Part shown: positions 7,932 to 15,621 of the stretch, piece by piece | Position numbering within the stretch: the first letter of the stretch is position 1 | How the letters are laid out: every line of letters starts with the position of its first letter | Assembly (NCBI GenBank): GCA_005798855.1 | Contig: SYIF01000134.1 | Span: 1 to 50,906 of the forward strand | Direction: 5' to 3' | DNA length: 50,906 nucleotides | DNA from: Actinomycetota bacterium | GTDB taxonomy: Bacteria; Actinomycetota; Thermoleophilia; Gaiellales; F1-60-MAGs149 | Notes under the pieces: model-generated | Databases searched by the model: none | What the model was told of the DNA's origin: nothing | Seen by the model: only the letters and a program-made list of their open reading frames with translations | Program-made: the position numbers and the translations under genes

Positions 7932-8668
7932 GCGTCGGTCAGATGGGCGGCGAGGCGATCAGCTGCCGTTTCGATCATCAGCTCGCCGAGCTCACGCGTG
8001 GCGGTGGTTGGGTTGCCGTAGACACCGCTGGGGGCCTCGGTCAGGGGACGGGGCGCACGGATGATCGGGTCGCTCGAGCCCGGTCCTTCCGACAACTCCT
8101 TGCCTGCCGGCGCCGGCAGGCGTTCGTCGACGGCGAGTCCACCGAGGTGCAGCGCGATCGAGGTCTCGACCTCACCGGCATGCCCCACGCCACCACCATC
8201 GCTTGGTGACAGTGCCTTGACGCGCTCGGGGTCGACGAGCGTCCAGTAGGAGAGGAACTCGACGACTGTGGTGTCCGCGACGAGGCCGCCGACAGCCGTC
8301 ACGGCTGGCCCGATATTGCCGGCATGGCCGTTGACGATTGTCAGTCGCTGAAAGCCCGCGGCGGCAGCCGAGCGTGCCACGTCGCTGACGAGCGAGACCA
8401 GCGTCGCGGGTGAGAGCGACCAGGTCGCACCGAGCGGGAGCCAGTGGTCGGACGAGCCGAACGGCAGGCCGGGCAACAGCGCGACATCGCGCGGACAGCG
8501 CTCGGCGGCGCGATCACAGACGGCCTGCGCCGAGGCGAGATCAAATCCCGTCACGAGGTGGGTGCCGTGCTGCTCGGTCGAGCCGATCGCCCACAGTGCG
8601 GGTGCGCCGGCGGCGGCGAGGGCGCGTACTTCGGGGGCAGCGAGCAGAGCGAGACGATGCGCAGTCAT
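7928..8668 (-). CDS. Creatininase family protein
   Basis: Metal-dependent amidohydrolase-fold protein of 246 residues. GSTEQHGTHL near residue 29, FGSSDHW, NGHAGN and HAGEVETS are the conserved metal and substrate regions of the creatininase family. That family includes creatinine amidohydrolases and enzymes acting on formamidopyrimidines. The ORF track begins at a TTG (8695). The ATG at 8668 is chosen because it lies exactly six bases downstream of a TATCGT box (leaderless layout), and the longer form would run into the divergent gene. It heads the four-gene operon ending in gcvPB. Creatinine to creatine to sarcosine to glycine would link it to the P-protein, but no creatinase or sarcosine oxidase is present, so this is speculative. 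Confidence 0.85.
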   Translation of the reverse strand: MTAHRLALLAAPEVRALAAAGAPALWAIGSTEQHGTHLVTGFDLASAQAVCDRAAERCPRDVALLPGLPFGSSDHWLPLGATWSLSPATLVSLVSDVARSAAAAGFQRLTIVNGHAGNIGPAVTAVGGLVADTTVVEFLSYWTLVDPERVKALSPSDGGGVGHAGEVETSIALHLGGLAVDERLPAPAGKELSEGPGSSDPIIRAPRPLTEAPSGVYGNPTTATRELGELMIETAADRLAAHLTDA

Positions 8669-8685
8669 GGCGATACGATAGAGCG
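8669..8685. promoter_or_regulatory. Minimal bidirectional leaderless promoter
   Basis: Only 17 bases separate two divergent start codons. On the plus strand TACGAT (8674-8679) is followed by six bases and the GTG at 8686. On the minus strand TATCGT (8680-8675) is followed by six bases and the ATG at 8668. The two -10 boxes overlap almost completely, so both mRNAs are predicted to begin at their start codons. The -35 regions would lie inside the opposite gene. Confidence 0.6.
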
Positions 8686-9330
8686 GTGCCTCCAACCGTC
8701 AACACAATGCTCGCGGCGTTGAGTGCCGCCTTGGTGTCGGATTGTCTTGATCGCCTTGGTCTTGGCGGCCGCGTGCTCGATGCGCGCGTGGCTGCGCTCG
8801 AGCCGGGCATGCGTGTCGTCGGGCCGGCGCATACGCTGCATGCGAGCGACCAGCCGGGTGCTGTGGGCGACCCCTACGCAGGCGAGATCGCAGCCATCGA
8901 TGCGACTGAGTCGGGCACGGTCGTCGTCATCAGCGCCTGCCGCGAGGCCGCGATCTGGGGCGAGCTACTCGCCACCAGCGCGACGGCGCGCGGTGCGGTC
9001 GGCGTGGTCAGCGACGCGCCCGTGCGCGACACGCAGCAGCTCTGTGCGATGGGTTTCGCGACCTTCTGCGTTGGGGCCTCGCCGCTCGATTCGCAGGGCC
9101 GTGTCTCGATCCTGGCGCACGGCTCGACGGTTACGTGTGCGGGTGTCGAGATCGCTCCGGGCGATCTGATCGTCGGCGATCGTGATGGTGTCGTGGCGAT
9201 CCCTGAGGCCGCGATTGACGAGGTTGTCCGGCTCGTCAACGAGAAGCTGCAGGGCGAGGACACGGTGCGTGCTGCACTCGCCGCGGGACAGTCGTTGCGT
9301 AGCGTCTTCGACGACCACCGCATTCTCTAG
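8686..9330 (+). CDS. RraA family protein (4-hydroxy-4-methyl-2-oxoglutarate aldolase-like)
   Basis: 214-residue protein of the RraA/HMG-aldolase fold. ALVSDCLDRLG at the N-terminus, the PAHTLHASDQPG phosphate-loop-like region, GVVSDAPVRD (conserved Arg/Asp pair) and GDRDGVVAIP near residue 165 are family features. Members are metal-dependent class II pyruvate aldolases or RNase E inhibitors; the motif set fits an aldolase/decarboxylase better. The track ORF starts at 8410 inside the creatininase gene. The GTG at 8686 is used because a TACGAT box lies six bases upstream; an ATG at 8707 is the alternative. A role in cleaving a hydroxy-keto acid produced by neighbouring catabolic genes is plausible but not shown. 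Confidence 0.85.
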   Translation: MPPTVNTMLAALSAALVSDCLDRLGLGGRVLDARVAALEPGMRVVGPAHTLHASDQPGAVGDPYAGEIAAIDATESGTVVVISACREAAIWGELLATSATARGAVGVVSDAPVRDTQQLCAMGFATFCVGASPLDSQGRVSILAHGSTVTCAGVEIAPGDLIVGDRDGVVAIPEAAIDEVVRLVNEKLQGEDTVRAALAAGQSLRSVFDDHRIL

Positions 9331-9352
9331 TCGCCCTCGAGTTTCGCCGCCT

Positions 9353-9391
9353 TCAACTTTGCATAGGGGCCTGACCCCAAAGCAAAGTTGA
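9353..9391. repeat. REP-like palindrome, copy 1
   Basis: TCAACTTTGC (9353-9362) and GCAAAGTTGA (9382-9391) are perfect inverted arms. They enclose GGGGCCTGACCCC, which itself folds by GGGG/CCCC pairing. The same sequence occurs at 23252-23286. The GGGGTC-A-GGCCCC-type core resembles REP elements mobilised by RAYT transposases; no RAYT gene is in the window. It fills the gap between the RraA-like and VOC genes. Confidence 0.75.
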
Positions 9392-9449
9392 CCTGCGCCT
9401 ACTCGCCGTGCTTGGATTGCGTCCACGAAGGCGCGGAGGAGTAGGAGCC

Positions 9450-9806
9450 ATGGGTGGATTCGAGCGAGGCCAGTTCGATCACATCGGAGTCGTCACCGAG
9501 GAGCATCAGCACGGTGAGACGTGGGTCGAGGCGACGCGGGTGTGGGTCACCAACCCGCGTGCTCATTCTCACCACGTCGAATTTTTGCGCTTCGAGCCCG
9601 ACACGCCCGTCACCGGACCACTCCGCACCGACCCGCACGTTGCGTACCGCGTGACAGATCTCGAGGCCGCGATTGGTGACGACGAGGTGCTGCTCGAACC
9701 GTTTGTGGTGGGCGATGGCTTTGCCCGCGTTGCCTTCGTTCGTGTCGGCGGAGCACTCGTCGAGTACATGGAATATGCAGACCCCAATGAGGAGGGATGG
9801 TTCTGA
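9450..9806 (+). CDS. VOC family (glyoxalase-like) protein
   Basis: 118-residue protein resembling a single vicinal-oxygen-chelate domain. QFDHIGVVTEEH at the N-terminus supplies the usual first metal-ligand histidine. SHHVEFLRF and AYRVTDLEAAI follow, and the second half ends in VEYMEY, where the glutamate of such domains normally lies. The ATG at 9450 is chosen over the track start at 9408 because GGAGGAGTAGGAG lies immediately upstream. The stop TGA overlaps the ATG of the next gene (TGATG). VOC proteins act as isomerases, epimerases or dioxygenases; beside a TIM-barrel isomerase and a Gfo/Idh/MocA dehydrogenase, an epimerase-like step on a sugar acid or polyol is most likely. Confidence 0.72.
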   Translation: MGGFERGQFDHIGVVTEEHQHGETWVEATRVWVTNPRAHSHHVEFLRFEPDTPVTGPLRTDPHVAYRVTDLEAAIGDDEVLLEPFVVGDGFARVAFVRVGGALVEYMEYADPNEEGWF

Positions 9807-10600
9807 TGAACAACCGACTGGCAGGACACACGAACTCGTACCACACGTACGACTTCGATCAGGCGTTGACAGGCATCGTCGAAGCCGGCTACGACGCGGT
9901 CGAGTTGACCGCCGTCCTCGGCTGGACTGAGCACGTCGATCTCGATGCTCCCCAGGCCGAACTACGTGCGCGTCTCGCGGACTACGGTCTTGACCTGACG
10001 GTGCTCAGCGCGCATTCGGACCTGACGACTCCCGAGGGCGTCGAGCTTGGCATCAAGGCCGTCCACTGGTGTGCCGACTATGGCGTCCCCGTCATGAACA
10101 CCGCGATCGGTGGGCACTCGAGCCAGGACGAGAACGAGTCGGCCTTCCTCGACGGCATCACGCGCCTTGCGGAAGCAGCTGACGACGCTGGCGTCGATGT
10201 CGCCCTCGAGATCCACGGCGACATCATGGCCACCGGCGCGAAGACGCTGCCGCTGCTCGAGCGGATCAGCCACCCACGTGTGCTGGTTGCCTACGACACC
10301 GCGAACTGCGAGTTCTACGGTGACACCGCCGCGGCCGACGATATCGCGACGATGCTCCCGTACCTCAGCAACGTCCATCTCAAAGACAAGCGCGGCGGTC
10401 CTGGCGTCTGGGACTTTCCTGGTCCAGGCGATGGTCACGTCGACTTCACCGCCATCCTTAGAGTGCTCGAAGCCGGCGGCTACACCGGCCCAATCTCCGT
10501 TGAGATCGAATTCCAAGGCGAGCCGTGGCCGCCACTGGCGGAGGTGACAGAGGCAATGGCGCGCTCGCGCGTGCATCTCAACGCGCTCGGGCTCGGATGA
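9806..10600 (+). CDS. Sugar phosphate isomerase/epimerase (xylose isomerase-like TIM barrel)
   Basis: 264-residue AP-endonuclease-2/xylose-isomerase-like barrel. LEIHGD, VAYDTANCEFYG, NVHLKDKRGG, PGDGHVDF and GPISVEIEF mark the metal-binding strands (Glu, Asp, His, Glu). The ATG at 9806 overlaps the previous stop; GGAGGG lies nine bases upstream of it, whereas the track start at 9797 would be one base from that site. The stop overlaps the next ATG. It is clearly paralogous to the minus-strand protein at 20681, with the same HLKDKRGG and GDG(x)2D motifs. Likely role: isomerising or epimerising a ketose or inosose in concert with the following dehydrogenase. Confidence 0.88.
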   Translation: MNNRLAGHTNSYHTYDFDQALTGIVEAGYDAVELTAVLGWTEHVDLDAPQAELRARLADYGLDLTVLSAHSDLTTPEGVELGIKAVHWCADYGVPVMNTAIGGHSSQDENESAFLDGITRLAEAADDAGVDVALEIHGDIMATGAKTLPLLERISHPRVLVAYDTANCEFYGDTAAADDIATMLPYLSNVHLKDKRGGPGVWDFPGPGDGHVDFTAILRVLEAGGYTGPISVEIEFQGEPWPPLAEVTEAMARSRVHLNALGLG

Positions 10601-11616
10601 TCGGCGTCGCGATTCTCGGCTCGGGCTTTATGGCCCGTACGCATGCCGCCGCTTGGGCGGAGCATGCGGACCGAGCCGAGGTTCGCGTCGTCGCCTCGCG
10701 GACGATCGAGGGGGCGGCCCGGGTCGCCGAGGTCTGCGGGGCCGAGGCCTCGGATGATCTGCTGGCAACGCTGGCACGTGACGACATCCAGGTTGTCGAC
10801 ATCTGCCTGCCGACGCCGCTCCATCGTCCGATCGCCGAGGCGGCGTTCGCGGCCGGCTGTGACGTATTGCTTGAAAAGCCGATTGCCTTGACGATCGAAG
10901 ATGCCGAGGCGATTATCGCGGCGCGCGATGCGAGTGGTCGCAAACTGCTGCTCGGATTCGTACTGCGCTTTTGGGCCGAGTATGAGGAGCTCGTGCGTCA
11001 GGTCGCGGCTGGCACCATCGGCACGCCGCAGGTCGTCAGCACCTTGCGTCTATCGGCACCGCCCGACTGGAACGAGTGGATGTCTGATCCCGCTGTATCG
11101 GGAGGTGTGGCCGTCGATTTCCTGATCCACGACATCGACCAGATCAACCTTCTGCTCGGCCGGCCACTGTCGGTGCACGCCCGTGCCGTCAACGCCGGTC
11201 CGCACGATGCGCCGCAGCACATGATCGCGACGATCACGTGCGAGGGTGGTATCGCGACGGCCGAGGGCGGGCTGCTGCTGCCCGCCAGTTACCCCTTCAC
11301 GAGCGGCATGCGCGTGCTGGGAACGGGCGGCGTGATCGAGTATCCGTTTTCGGCTGCACCGAGCGAAGATGGCGGAAACATCGGTGGCGTCGACCAAGCG
11401 GCGAATGCGCTGACGGTCTATCCCACGACTGGTGCGGCACGCACGATTGACGCTGCGGGATCCGATCCATGGGGCCGCGAGGTCGGCTACCTGATCGACT
11501 GCATTGCCTCTGAGACGACCCCTCAGCGCGCGACGGGCGAGGACGCGCTGCTCGCCTTGCGGGTCGCCGTGGCCGCCAATCGCTCGTTGCAGAGTGGACA
11601 GTCTGAGCAAATTTAG
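10597..11616 (+). CDS. Gfo/Idh/MocA family oxidoreductase
   Basis: 339-residue NAD(P)-dependent dehydrogenase. The Rossmann motif is GVAILGSGFMARTH at residues 2-15. The EKP motif appears as LLEKPIALT near residue 91, and the catalytic-region histidines lie in DFLIHDIDQI near residue 176. The track start (10525) lies inside the preceding gene; the ATG at 10597 overlaps its stop as ATGA. Family members oxidise sugars, inositols or amino-acid-like substrates. With the VOC protein and TIM-barrel isomerase it forms a three-gene unit resembling inositol- or sugar-acid-degrading clusters. The specific substrate cannot be inferred. Confidence 0.9.
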   Translation: MIGVAILGSGFMARTHAAAWAEHADRAEVRVVASRTIEGAARVAEVCGAEASDDLLATLARDDIQVVDICLPTPLHRPIAEAAFAAGCDVLLEKPIALTIEDAEAIIAARDASGRKLLLGFVLRFWAEYEELVRQVAAGTIGTPQVVSTLRLSAPPDWNEWMSDPAVSGGVAVDFLIHDIDQINLLLGRPLSVHARAVNAGPHDAPQHMIATITCEGGIATAEGGLLLPASYPFTSGMRVLGTGGVIEYPFSAAPSEDGGNIGGVDQAANALTVYPTTGAARTIDAAGSDPWGREVGYLIDCIASETTPQRATGEDALLALRVAVAANRSLQSGQSEQI

Positions 11617-11635
11617 ACTCTGGAGAAACTGCCAC

Positions 11636-11665
11636 TTGCATTCTAAAAGTTGCGGAGGTTACAGT
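11636..11665 (+). promoter_or_regulatory. Putative sigma-70-type promoter of the HDAC-Liv operon
   Basis: TTGCAT (11636-11641) and TACAGT (11660-11665) are separated by 18 bases in the gap after the oxidoreductase gene. Transcription would start about 25 bases before the ATG at 11698, leaving room for the GAGGGA ribosome-binding sequence. It would drive the seven-gene set through the amidase. Confidence 0.45.
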
Positions 11666-11697
11666 ACCGTCGAGCGGAGACGAGGGAAAGAGATCGG

Positions 11698-12801
11698 ATG
11701 AAGACCGGACTTGTTTGGGACGAGCGTTACATGTGGTGGGACACCCGTTCGGGTGCTGCCTTCATGCCGGCCGGCGGTTGGCTCGAGCCGGGTGAGCACG
11801 CCGAGAACCCCTCGACCAAGCGCCGCTTTAAGAACCTGATCGACGTCAGCGGCATGGCCGATCACCTCGTCCCGGTCAAGCCTCGCATGGCGACGGTCGA
11901 AGAAGTTGAGCGCTACCACACCAAGGAATACGTCGCTCGCATGAAGGAGTTGAGCGACACCGGTGGTGGTGACGCCGGCGAGATCACGCCGTTCGCCGGT
12001 GGTGGTTTTGAGATCGCCCTGCTGGCTGTCGGTGGCACGTTGATTGCGATCGAGAAGGTTGTCAGCGGCGAGCTCGATACGGCCTACGCACTCGTGCGGC
12101 CACCTGGCCATCACGCACAGAAAGATCTTGGCCGCGGCTTCTGCATGTTCTCGAATGCTGCTCTTGGTGCGATGCATGCGCGTCAGGCGCTCGGGCTCGA
12201 GCGCGTCGCCGTCGTCGACTGGGACGTGCACCATGGAAATGGCACGCAGTGGGCGTTCTATGACGACCCGTCGGTGCTGACGATCTCGCTGCATCAAGAT
12301 CGCTACTTCCCGACGGACTCCGGCATGGTCGACGAGGTCGGCGAAGGGGCGGGCGTTGGTGCCAACATCAATGTGCCGCTCCCAGGAGGGTCGGGTGTCG
12401 GTGCGTACGTCAGCGCCTTCGAGCGCGTCGTGGCACCAGCACTCAATCGCTTCCAGCCCGACCTGATCCTCGTGGCCTCGGGCCTCGACGCCAGCGCACT
12501 CGATCCGTTGGCACGACAACAAATGCACTCTGACGGGTACCGCCAGTTGACGCGGGTGTTTATGGACACCGCCGCGGCCAACAAGTCGCACCTCGTCTTT
12601 ACGCATGAGGGCGGCTACTCCGCGGCATACGTGCCGTTTTGCGGACTAGCCGTACTCGAAGAACTGACCGGGCATCGCACGCCGGTCGAAGATCCGTACC
12701 TGCCGATCTTTGCAGGGATCGGTGGACAGGATCTGCAGCCGCATCAAGCGGCTGTGATCGATCAGTCGGCTGCGCTTGTGGAGAACGTACCGACGCGTTA
12801 G
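11698..12801 (+). CDS. Class II histone deacetylase-like amidohydrolase
   Basis: 367-residue arginase/deacetylase-fold enzyme. RPPGHHA gives the catalytic His-His pair and FCMFSNAA follows. VDWDVHHGNGTQ supplies zinc-binding Asp and His, ASGLDASALDPLA the second zinc Asp, and HEGGYS the catalytic region. Bacterial members (acetylpolyamine amidohydrolase, HDAH) deacylate small N-acyl compounds rather than histones. The ATG at 11698 is preferred to the track start 11650, which is upstream of the ribosome-binding region. The adjacent complete Liv-type importer suggests the substrate is an imported acylated amine or amide, released in the cytoplasm by this enzyme. Confidence 0.9.
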   Translation: MKTGLVWDERYMWWDTRSGAAFMPAGGWLEPGEHAENPSTKRRFKNLIDVSGMADHLVPVKPRMATVEEVERYHTKEYVARMKELSDTGGGDAGEITPFAGGGFEIALLAVGGTLIAIEKVVSGELDTAYALVRPPGHHAQKDLGRGFCMFSNAALGAMHARQALGLERVAVVDWDVHHGNGTQWAFYDDPSVLTISLHQDRYFPTDSGMVDEVGEGAGVGANINVPLPGGSGVGAYVSAFERVVAPALNRFQPDLILVASGLDASALDPLARQQMHSDGYRQLTRVFMDTAAANKSHLVFTHEGGYSAAYVPFCGLAVLEELTGHRTPVEDPYLPIFAGIGGQDLQPHQAAVIDQSAALVENVPTR

Positions 12802-12844
12802 TACCCTGCTTCCAGTTGGAGGCACAACCTTGGAGGGAAGATTC

Positions 12845-14212
12845 ATGATCGAACGAGAAGAGGGCGCAACCCCCGCTGACGAGATCGTTCAGCAGTCGGT
12901 TCGACGTCGCACATTCCTGAAGGGTGGTGCCGTTGCCGGTGCCACGCTGATGGTCGGTGGCGTGCTCGCCGCCTGTGGAGCCGCCGATGACAGCAGCGGT
13001 GGTGGTGACGCAGCCGCCAGCGGTGACGGGGGCGGTGGTTCGAAAGCCGACTACGTGATCGGCTGCCTGTATCCGCTGACGGGTCCGAATGCTGCTGACG
13101 GTGAGCAGATGACGAACGGCTCTGACCTCGCTGTGCAGGAGATCAATGCAGCAGGCGGCGTTGGTGGTCGCATGATCAAGCGCGAGGTGCTCGATACCGA
13201 CATCACCTCGCCGGAGCAGATTCAGCAGAACTACCAGAAGCTGATCGACATGGGTGCTGACGCCGTCATCAACGGCTACCTACTCTCGTGGGACGCAGCC
13301 ATGGATATCGCTGCACAGTACGGCGCACCGTTCCTCAACGCGTCGACGTCTCAGGCCCAGTGCGACATGATCAACTCGGATCCGAAGTACAACTGCGTCT
13401 TCCAGATCGACCCACCGGAGACGTGGTACGGCAAGGGCTTCCCGAAGTTCCTCAACGATCTTGAGGCTACCGGCGCTTGGAAGCCGCGTAACAAGAAGAT
13501 CTACATCGTCGAGGGCAACGTCCCGTACTCCCAGGTGATCTCGAAGGTCACGCAGGAGACTGCTCCCGAGTACGGTTGGGAAATCGCTGGCGTCGAGCCG
13601 ATGGGTGCTGGTGCCATGGCGGACTGGGGCCCGATCCTCTCGAAGGTCAAGGCAGCCGATGCGGCAGTGGTTATGAACACGCACTACTTGCCGTCCGAGC
13701 TGGCGACGTTTACGACCGGCTTTGCGGCCGATCCGACCGACTCGCTGTTCTACGTGCAGTACGGCGCTTCGGTGCCGGAGTACCTCGAGCTGGCAAAGGA
13801 TGCTGCCAATGGTGCCATCTGGGCGACGGTCACGGGCGTCTATGGCGACGCAATTGGCACGAGCTTCGCCGAGCGGTATCAGACGGCGTTCAGCAAGCCC
13901 GCTGGTTATTCCAACTCGGGCTCCGGCTACGACGAGGTCTACATGCTGGCCAACGTCTGGGCGATGCTCGGCGATTCGAAGGACTTCAAAAAGGTTAACG
14001 ACTCGCTGCGCAAGATCATCTACCGCGGTGTCAACGGTGGCTACTACCTACCGGAGAACTTCGGCCTGTCCTTCCCGGCCGAGACGCCGGACATGAGCAT
14101 CTCGCAGGCTCACCTGTTCTTCCAGATCCAGAACGGTGCGAACGGCACGATCATCGCGCCGGCACCGTTTACGAACGGCGAGTACGCTCCTGCCCCTTGG
14201 CAGAAGAGCTAG
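12845..14212 (+). CDS. ABC transporter substrate-binding lipoprotein (Liv/Urt type, Tat-exported)
   Basis: 455-residue type I periplasmic-binding-fold protein. The signal contains a twin-arginine-like RRRTFLKGG followed by a hydrophobic stretch and the lipobox LAAC near residue 41, so it should be a Tat-exported lipoprotein. GCLYPLTGPNAADGEQM starts the binding domain. The ATG at 12845 follows GGAGGGAAG; the track start at 12776 lies in the preceding gene. It heads the transport genes. It differs from the UrtA-like protein at 38820 in lacking the GGYTSASRVA motif, so a different ligand is expected. The ligand is probably the compound handled by the HDAC-like, M20 and amidase enzymes encoded around it. 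Confidence 0.92.
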   Translation: MIEREEGATPADEIVQQSVRRRTFLKGGAVAGATLMVGGVLAACGAADDSSGGGDAAASGDGGGGSKADYVIGCLYPLTGPNAADGEQMTNGSDLAVQEINAAGGVGGRMIKREVLDTDITSPEQIQQNYQKLIDMGADAVINGYLLSWDAAMDIAAQYGAPFLNASTSQAQCDMINSDPKYNCVFQIDPPETWYGKGFPKFLNDLEATGAWKPRNKKIYIVEGNVPYSQVISKVTQETAPEYGWEIAGVEPMGAGAMADWGPILSKVKAADAAVVMNTHYLPSELATFTTGFAADPTDSLFYVQYGASVPEYLELAKDAANGAIWATVTGVYGDAIGTSFAERYQTAFSKPAGYSNSGSGYDEVYMLANVWAMLGDSKDFKKVNDSLRKIIYRGVNGGYYLPENFGLSFPAETPDMSISQAHLFFQIQNGANGTIIAPAPFTNGEYAPAPWQKS

Positions 14213-14230
14213 TCGCGGTACGGCCCCAGA

Positions 14231-14947
14231 ATGCTTAGCGGACAAAACATCCGAAAAACGTACGGGGCCTTCGTCGCCCTCGGCGGAGTCTCAATCTCCG
14301 TCGAGGGCGGCAAAATCCTTGGTGTGGCTGGGCCTAACGGCGCTGGCAAAACCACACTCTTCGACGTACTGATGGGGCGGGTCAAGCCCGACTCGGGCAC
14401 GGTCATGCTCGACGGAGTCGATGTCACCCGGCAGGGCGCGTTCAGGCGGGCTCGGCGCGGACTGGCCCGCACCTTCCAAGCCCCGCTCGTGCCGACGTCG
14501 TTGACCGTTGGCGAGACACTCGAGGTGGCCCGCAAGGCGTATTCGCCGCGGATCGAAAAGGCCGACGAGGCTGCACTTCGCGCCCTCACCAATTTCACTG
14601 CACCAGACAGCAAGCTCGCCGGCTCGCTCGACACGCTCGATCGCCGTAAGCTGCTGCTCTGCTCGGTACTGCTCCACAAGCCAAAGGTGCTCCTGCTCGA
14701 TGAGCCCTGCTCCGGACTGTTGTCCGACGAGATCAAGGAGATCGAGACGATTATTCGCCGTCTCGTCGACGAGACGGGCATGGCGGCCTGTGTCGTCGAG
14801 CACCGGCTCGAGATCCTCGAGGCACTCGCCGGGCAGGTGCTGGTGCTCGATGCTGGCGACGAGATCGCGCTTGGCTCGCCCCACGACGTCTTCCAGGACC
14901 CGAAGGTGCGCGAAGCCTACTTCGAGGCTCCGGGAGCTGCCGCATGA
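14231..14947 (+). CDS. ABC transporter ATP-binding protein, LivG-like
   Basis: 238-residue ATPase of a branched-chain amino acid/urea-type importer. Walker A is GPNGAGKTT (about residues 34-42, Lys 40), Walker B is VLLLDEP near residue 153, and the switch histidine is in VVEHRLEIL. The ABC signature (normally LSGGQ or LSYGQQ) is replaced by SLDTLDRRK near residues 132-140. That is unusually degenerate and may weaken ATP hydrolysis at one of the two sites. There is no good ribosome-binding site before the ATG, only 18 bases after the binding-protein gene. The stop overlaps the LivF-like start by 4 bases. Confidence 0.88.
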   Translation: MLSGQNIRKTYGAFVALGGVSISVEGGKILGVAGPNGAGKTTLFDVLMGRVKPDSGTVMLDGVDVTRQGAFRRARRGLARTFQAPLVPTSLTVGETLEVARKAYSPRIEKADEAALRALTNFTAPDSKLAGSLDTLDRRKLLLCSVLLHKPKVLLLDEPCSGLLSDEIKEIETIIRRLVDETGMAACVVEHRLEILEALAGQVLVLDAGDEIALGSPHDVFQDPKVREAYFEAPGAAA

Positions 14948-15621
14948 CCCCTGTTTTAGAGATCAAGGGCCTCGAGGCCGGCTACGGTCCGCTGCGCGTC
15001 CTGCACGGCATCGACCTGACAGTTGCGGAAGGCGAACGCGTTGGCATTCTCGGCCTCAACGGCCACGGCAAGACCACAATGCTGCGGGCAATTGTCGACC
15101 TCGTCGATTGGCGACAGGGCGAGATTCTCTATGACGGTGAGTCGATCATGAAGGCGCCGACGTTCGCGCTGGCGCGGCGTGGCGTCGTCTTGATGCCGCA
15201 GGGCGATGCCCTGTTTCCTGGCCTGTCCGTCAAGGACAACCTCGACTCTGGTGCCTATCCCGGTGGCTCGTGGCGCAAGCGCAAGGAGCGTCGCGACTAC
15301 GTCTGCGAAATCTTCCCGCGACTCAGTGAGCGTCTCAACCAAGTGGTCGGCACGCTTTCTGGTGGCGAGCGGCGCATGTGCTCGATTGGTCGCGGACTCA
15401 TGAGTGAGGCTCGCCTCTACCTTGTTGATGAGCCCTCGTTGGGGCTTGGGCCGGGCATTGCCAAAGGTATTTGTGACACCCTGATGACCCTTGATCTGCA
15501 AGGGGGGGCCTTGCTTATTGCGGAACAGAATCGTCCGCTGATTGACGGCAAGATTGATCGTGCGTTCCGCATGCATGGTGGAGAACTGACGCCGGACACC
15601 GGCGAGGATGGGGGGCACTGA
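14944..15621 (+). CDS. ABC transporter ATP-binding protein, LivF-like
   Basis: 225-residue second ATPase of the same importer. Walker A is GLNGHGKTT near residue 37, the ABC signature LSGGERRM is canonical, and Walker B is LYLVDEPSLGLGP. The last motif is typical of LivF/UrtE rather than LivG. It starts inside the end of the LivG-like gene (4-base overlap) and its TGA shares a base with the LivH-like ATG. It pairs with the LivG-like subunit, whose own signature is degenerate, so this subunit would contribute the intact signature to the heterodimer. Confidence 0.92.
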   Translation: MTPVLEIKGLEAGYGPLRVLHGIDLTVAEGERVGILGLNGHGKTTMLRAIVDLVDWRQGEILYDGESIMKAPTFALARRGVVLMPQGDALFPGLSVKDNLDSGAYPGGSWRKRKERRDYVCEIFPRLSERLNQVVGTLSGGERRMCSIGRGLMSEARLYLVDEPSLGLGPGIAKGICDTLMTLDLQGGALLIAEQNRPLIDGKIDRAFRMHGGELTPDTGEDGGH

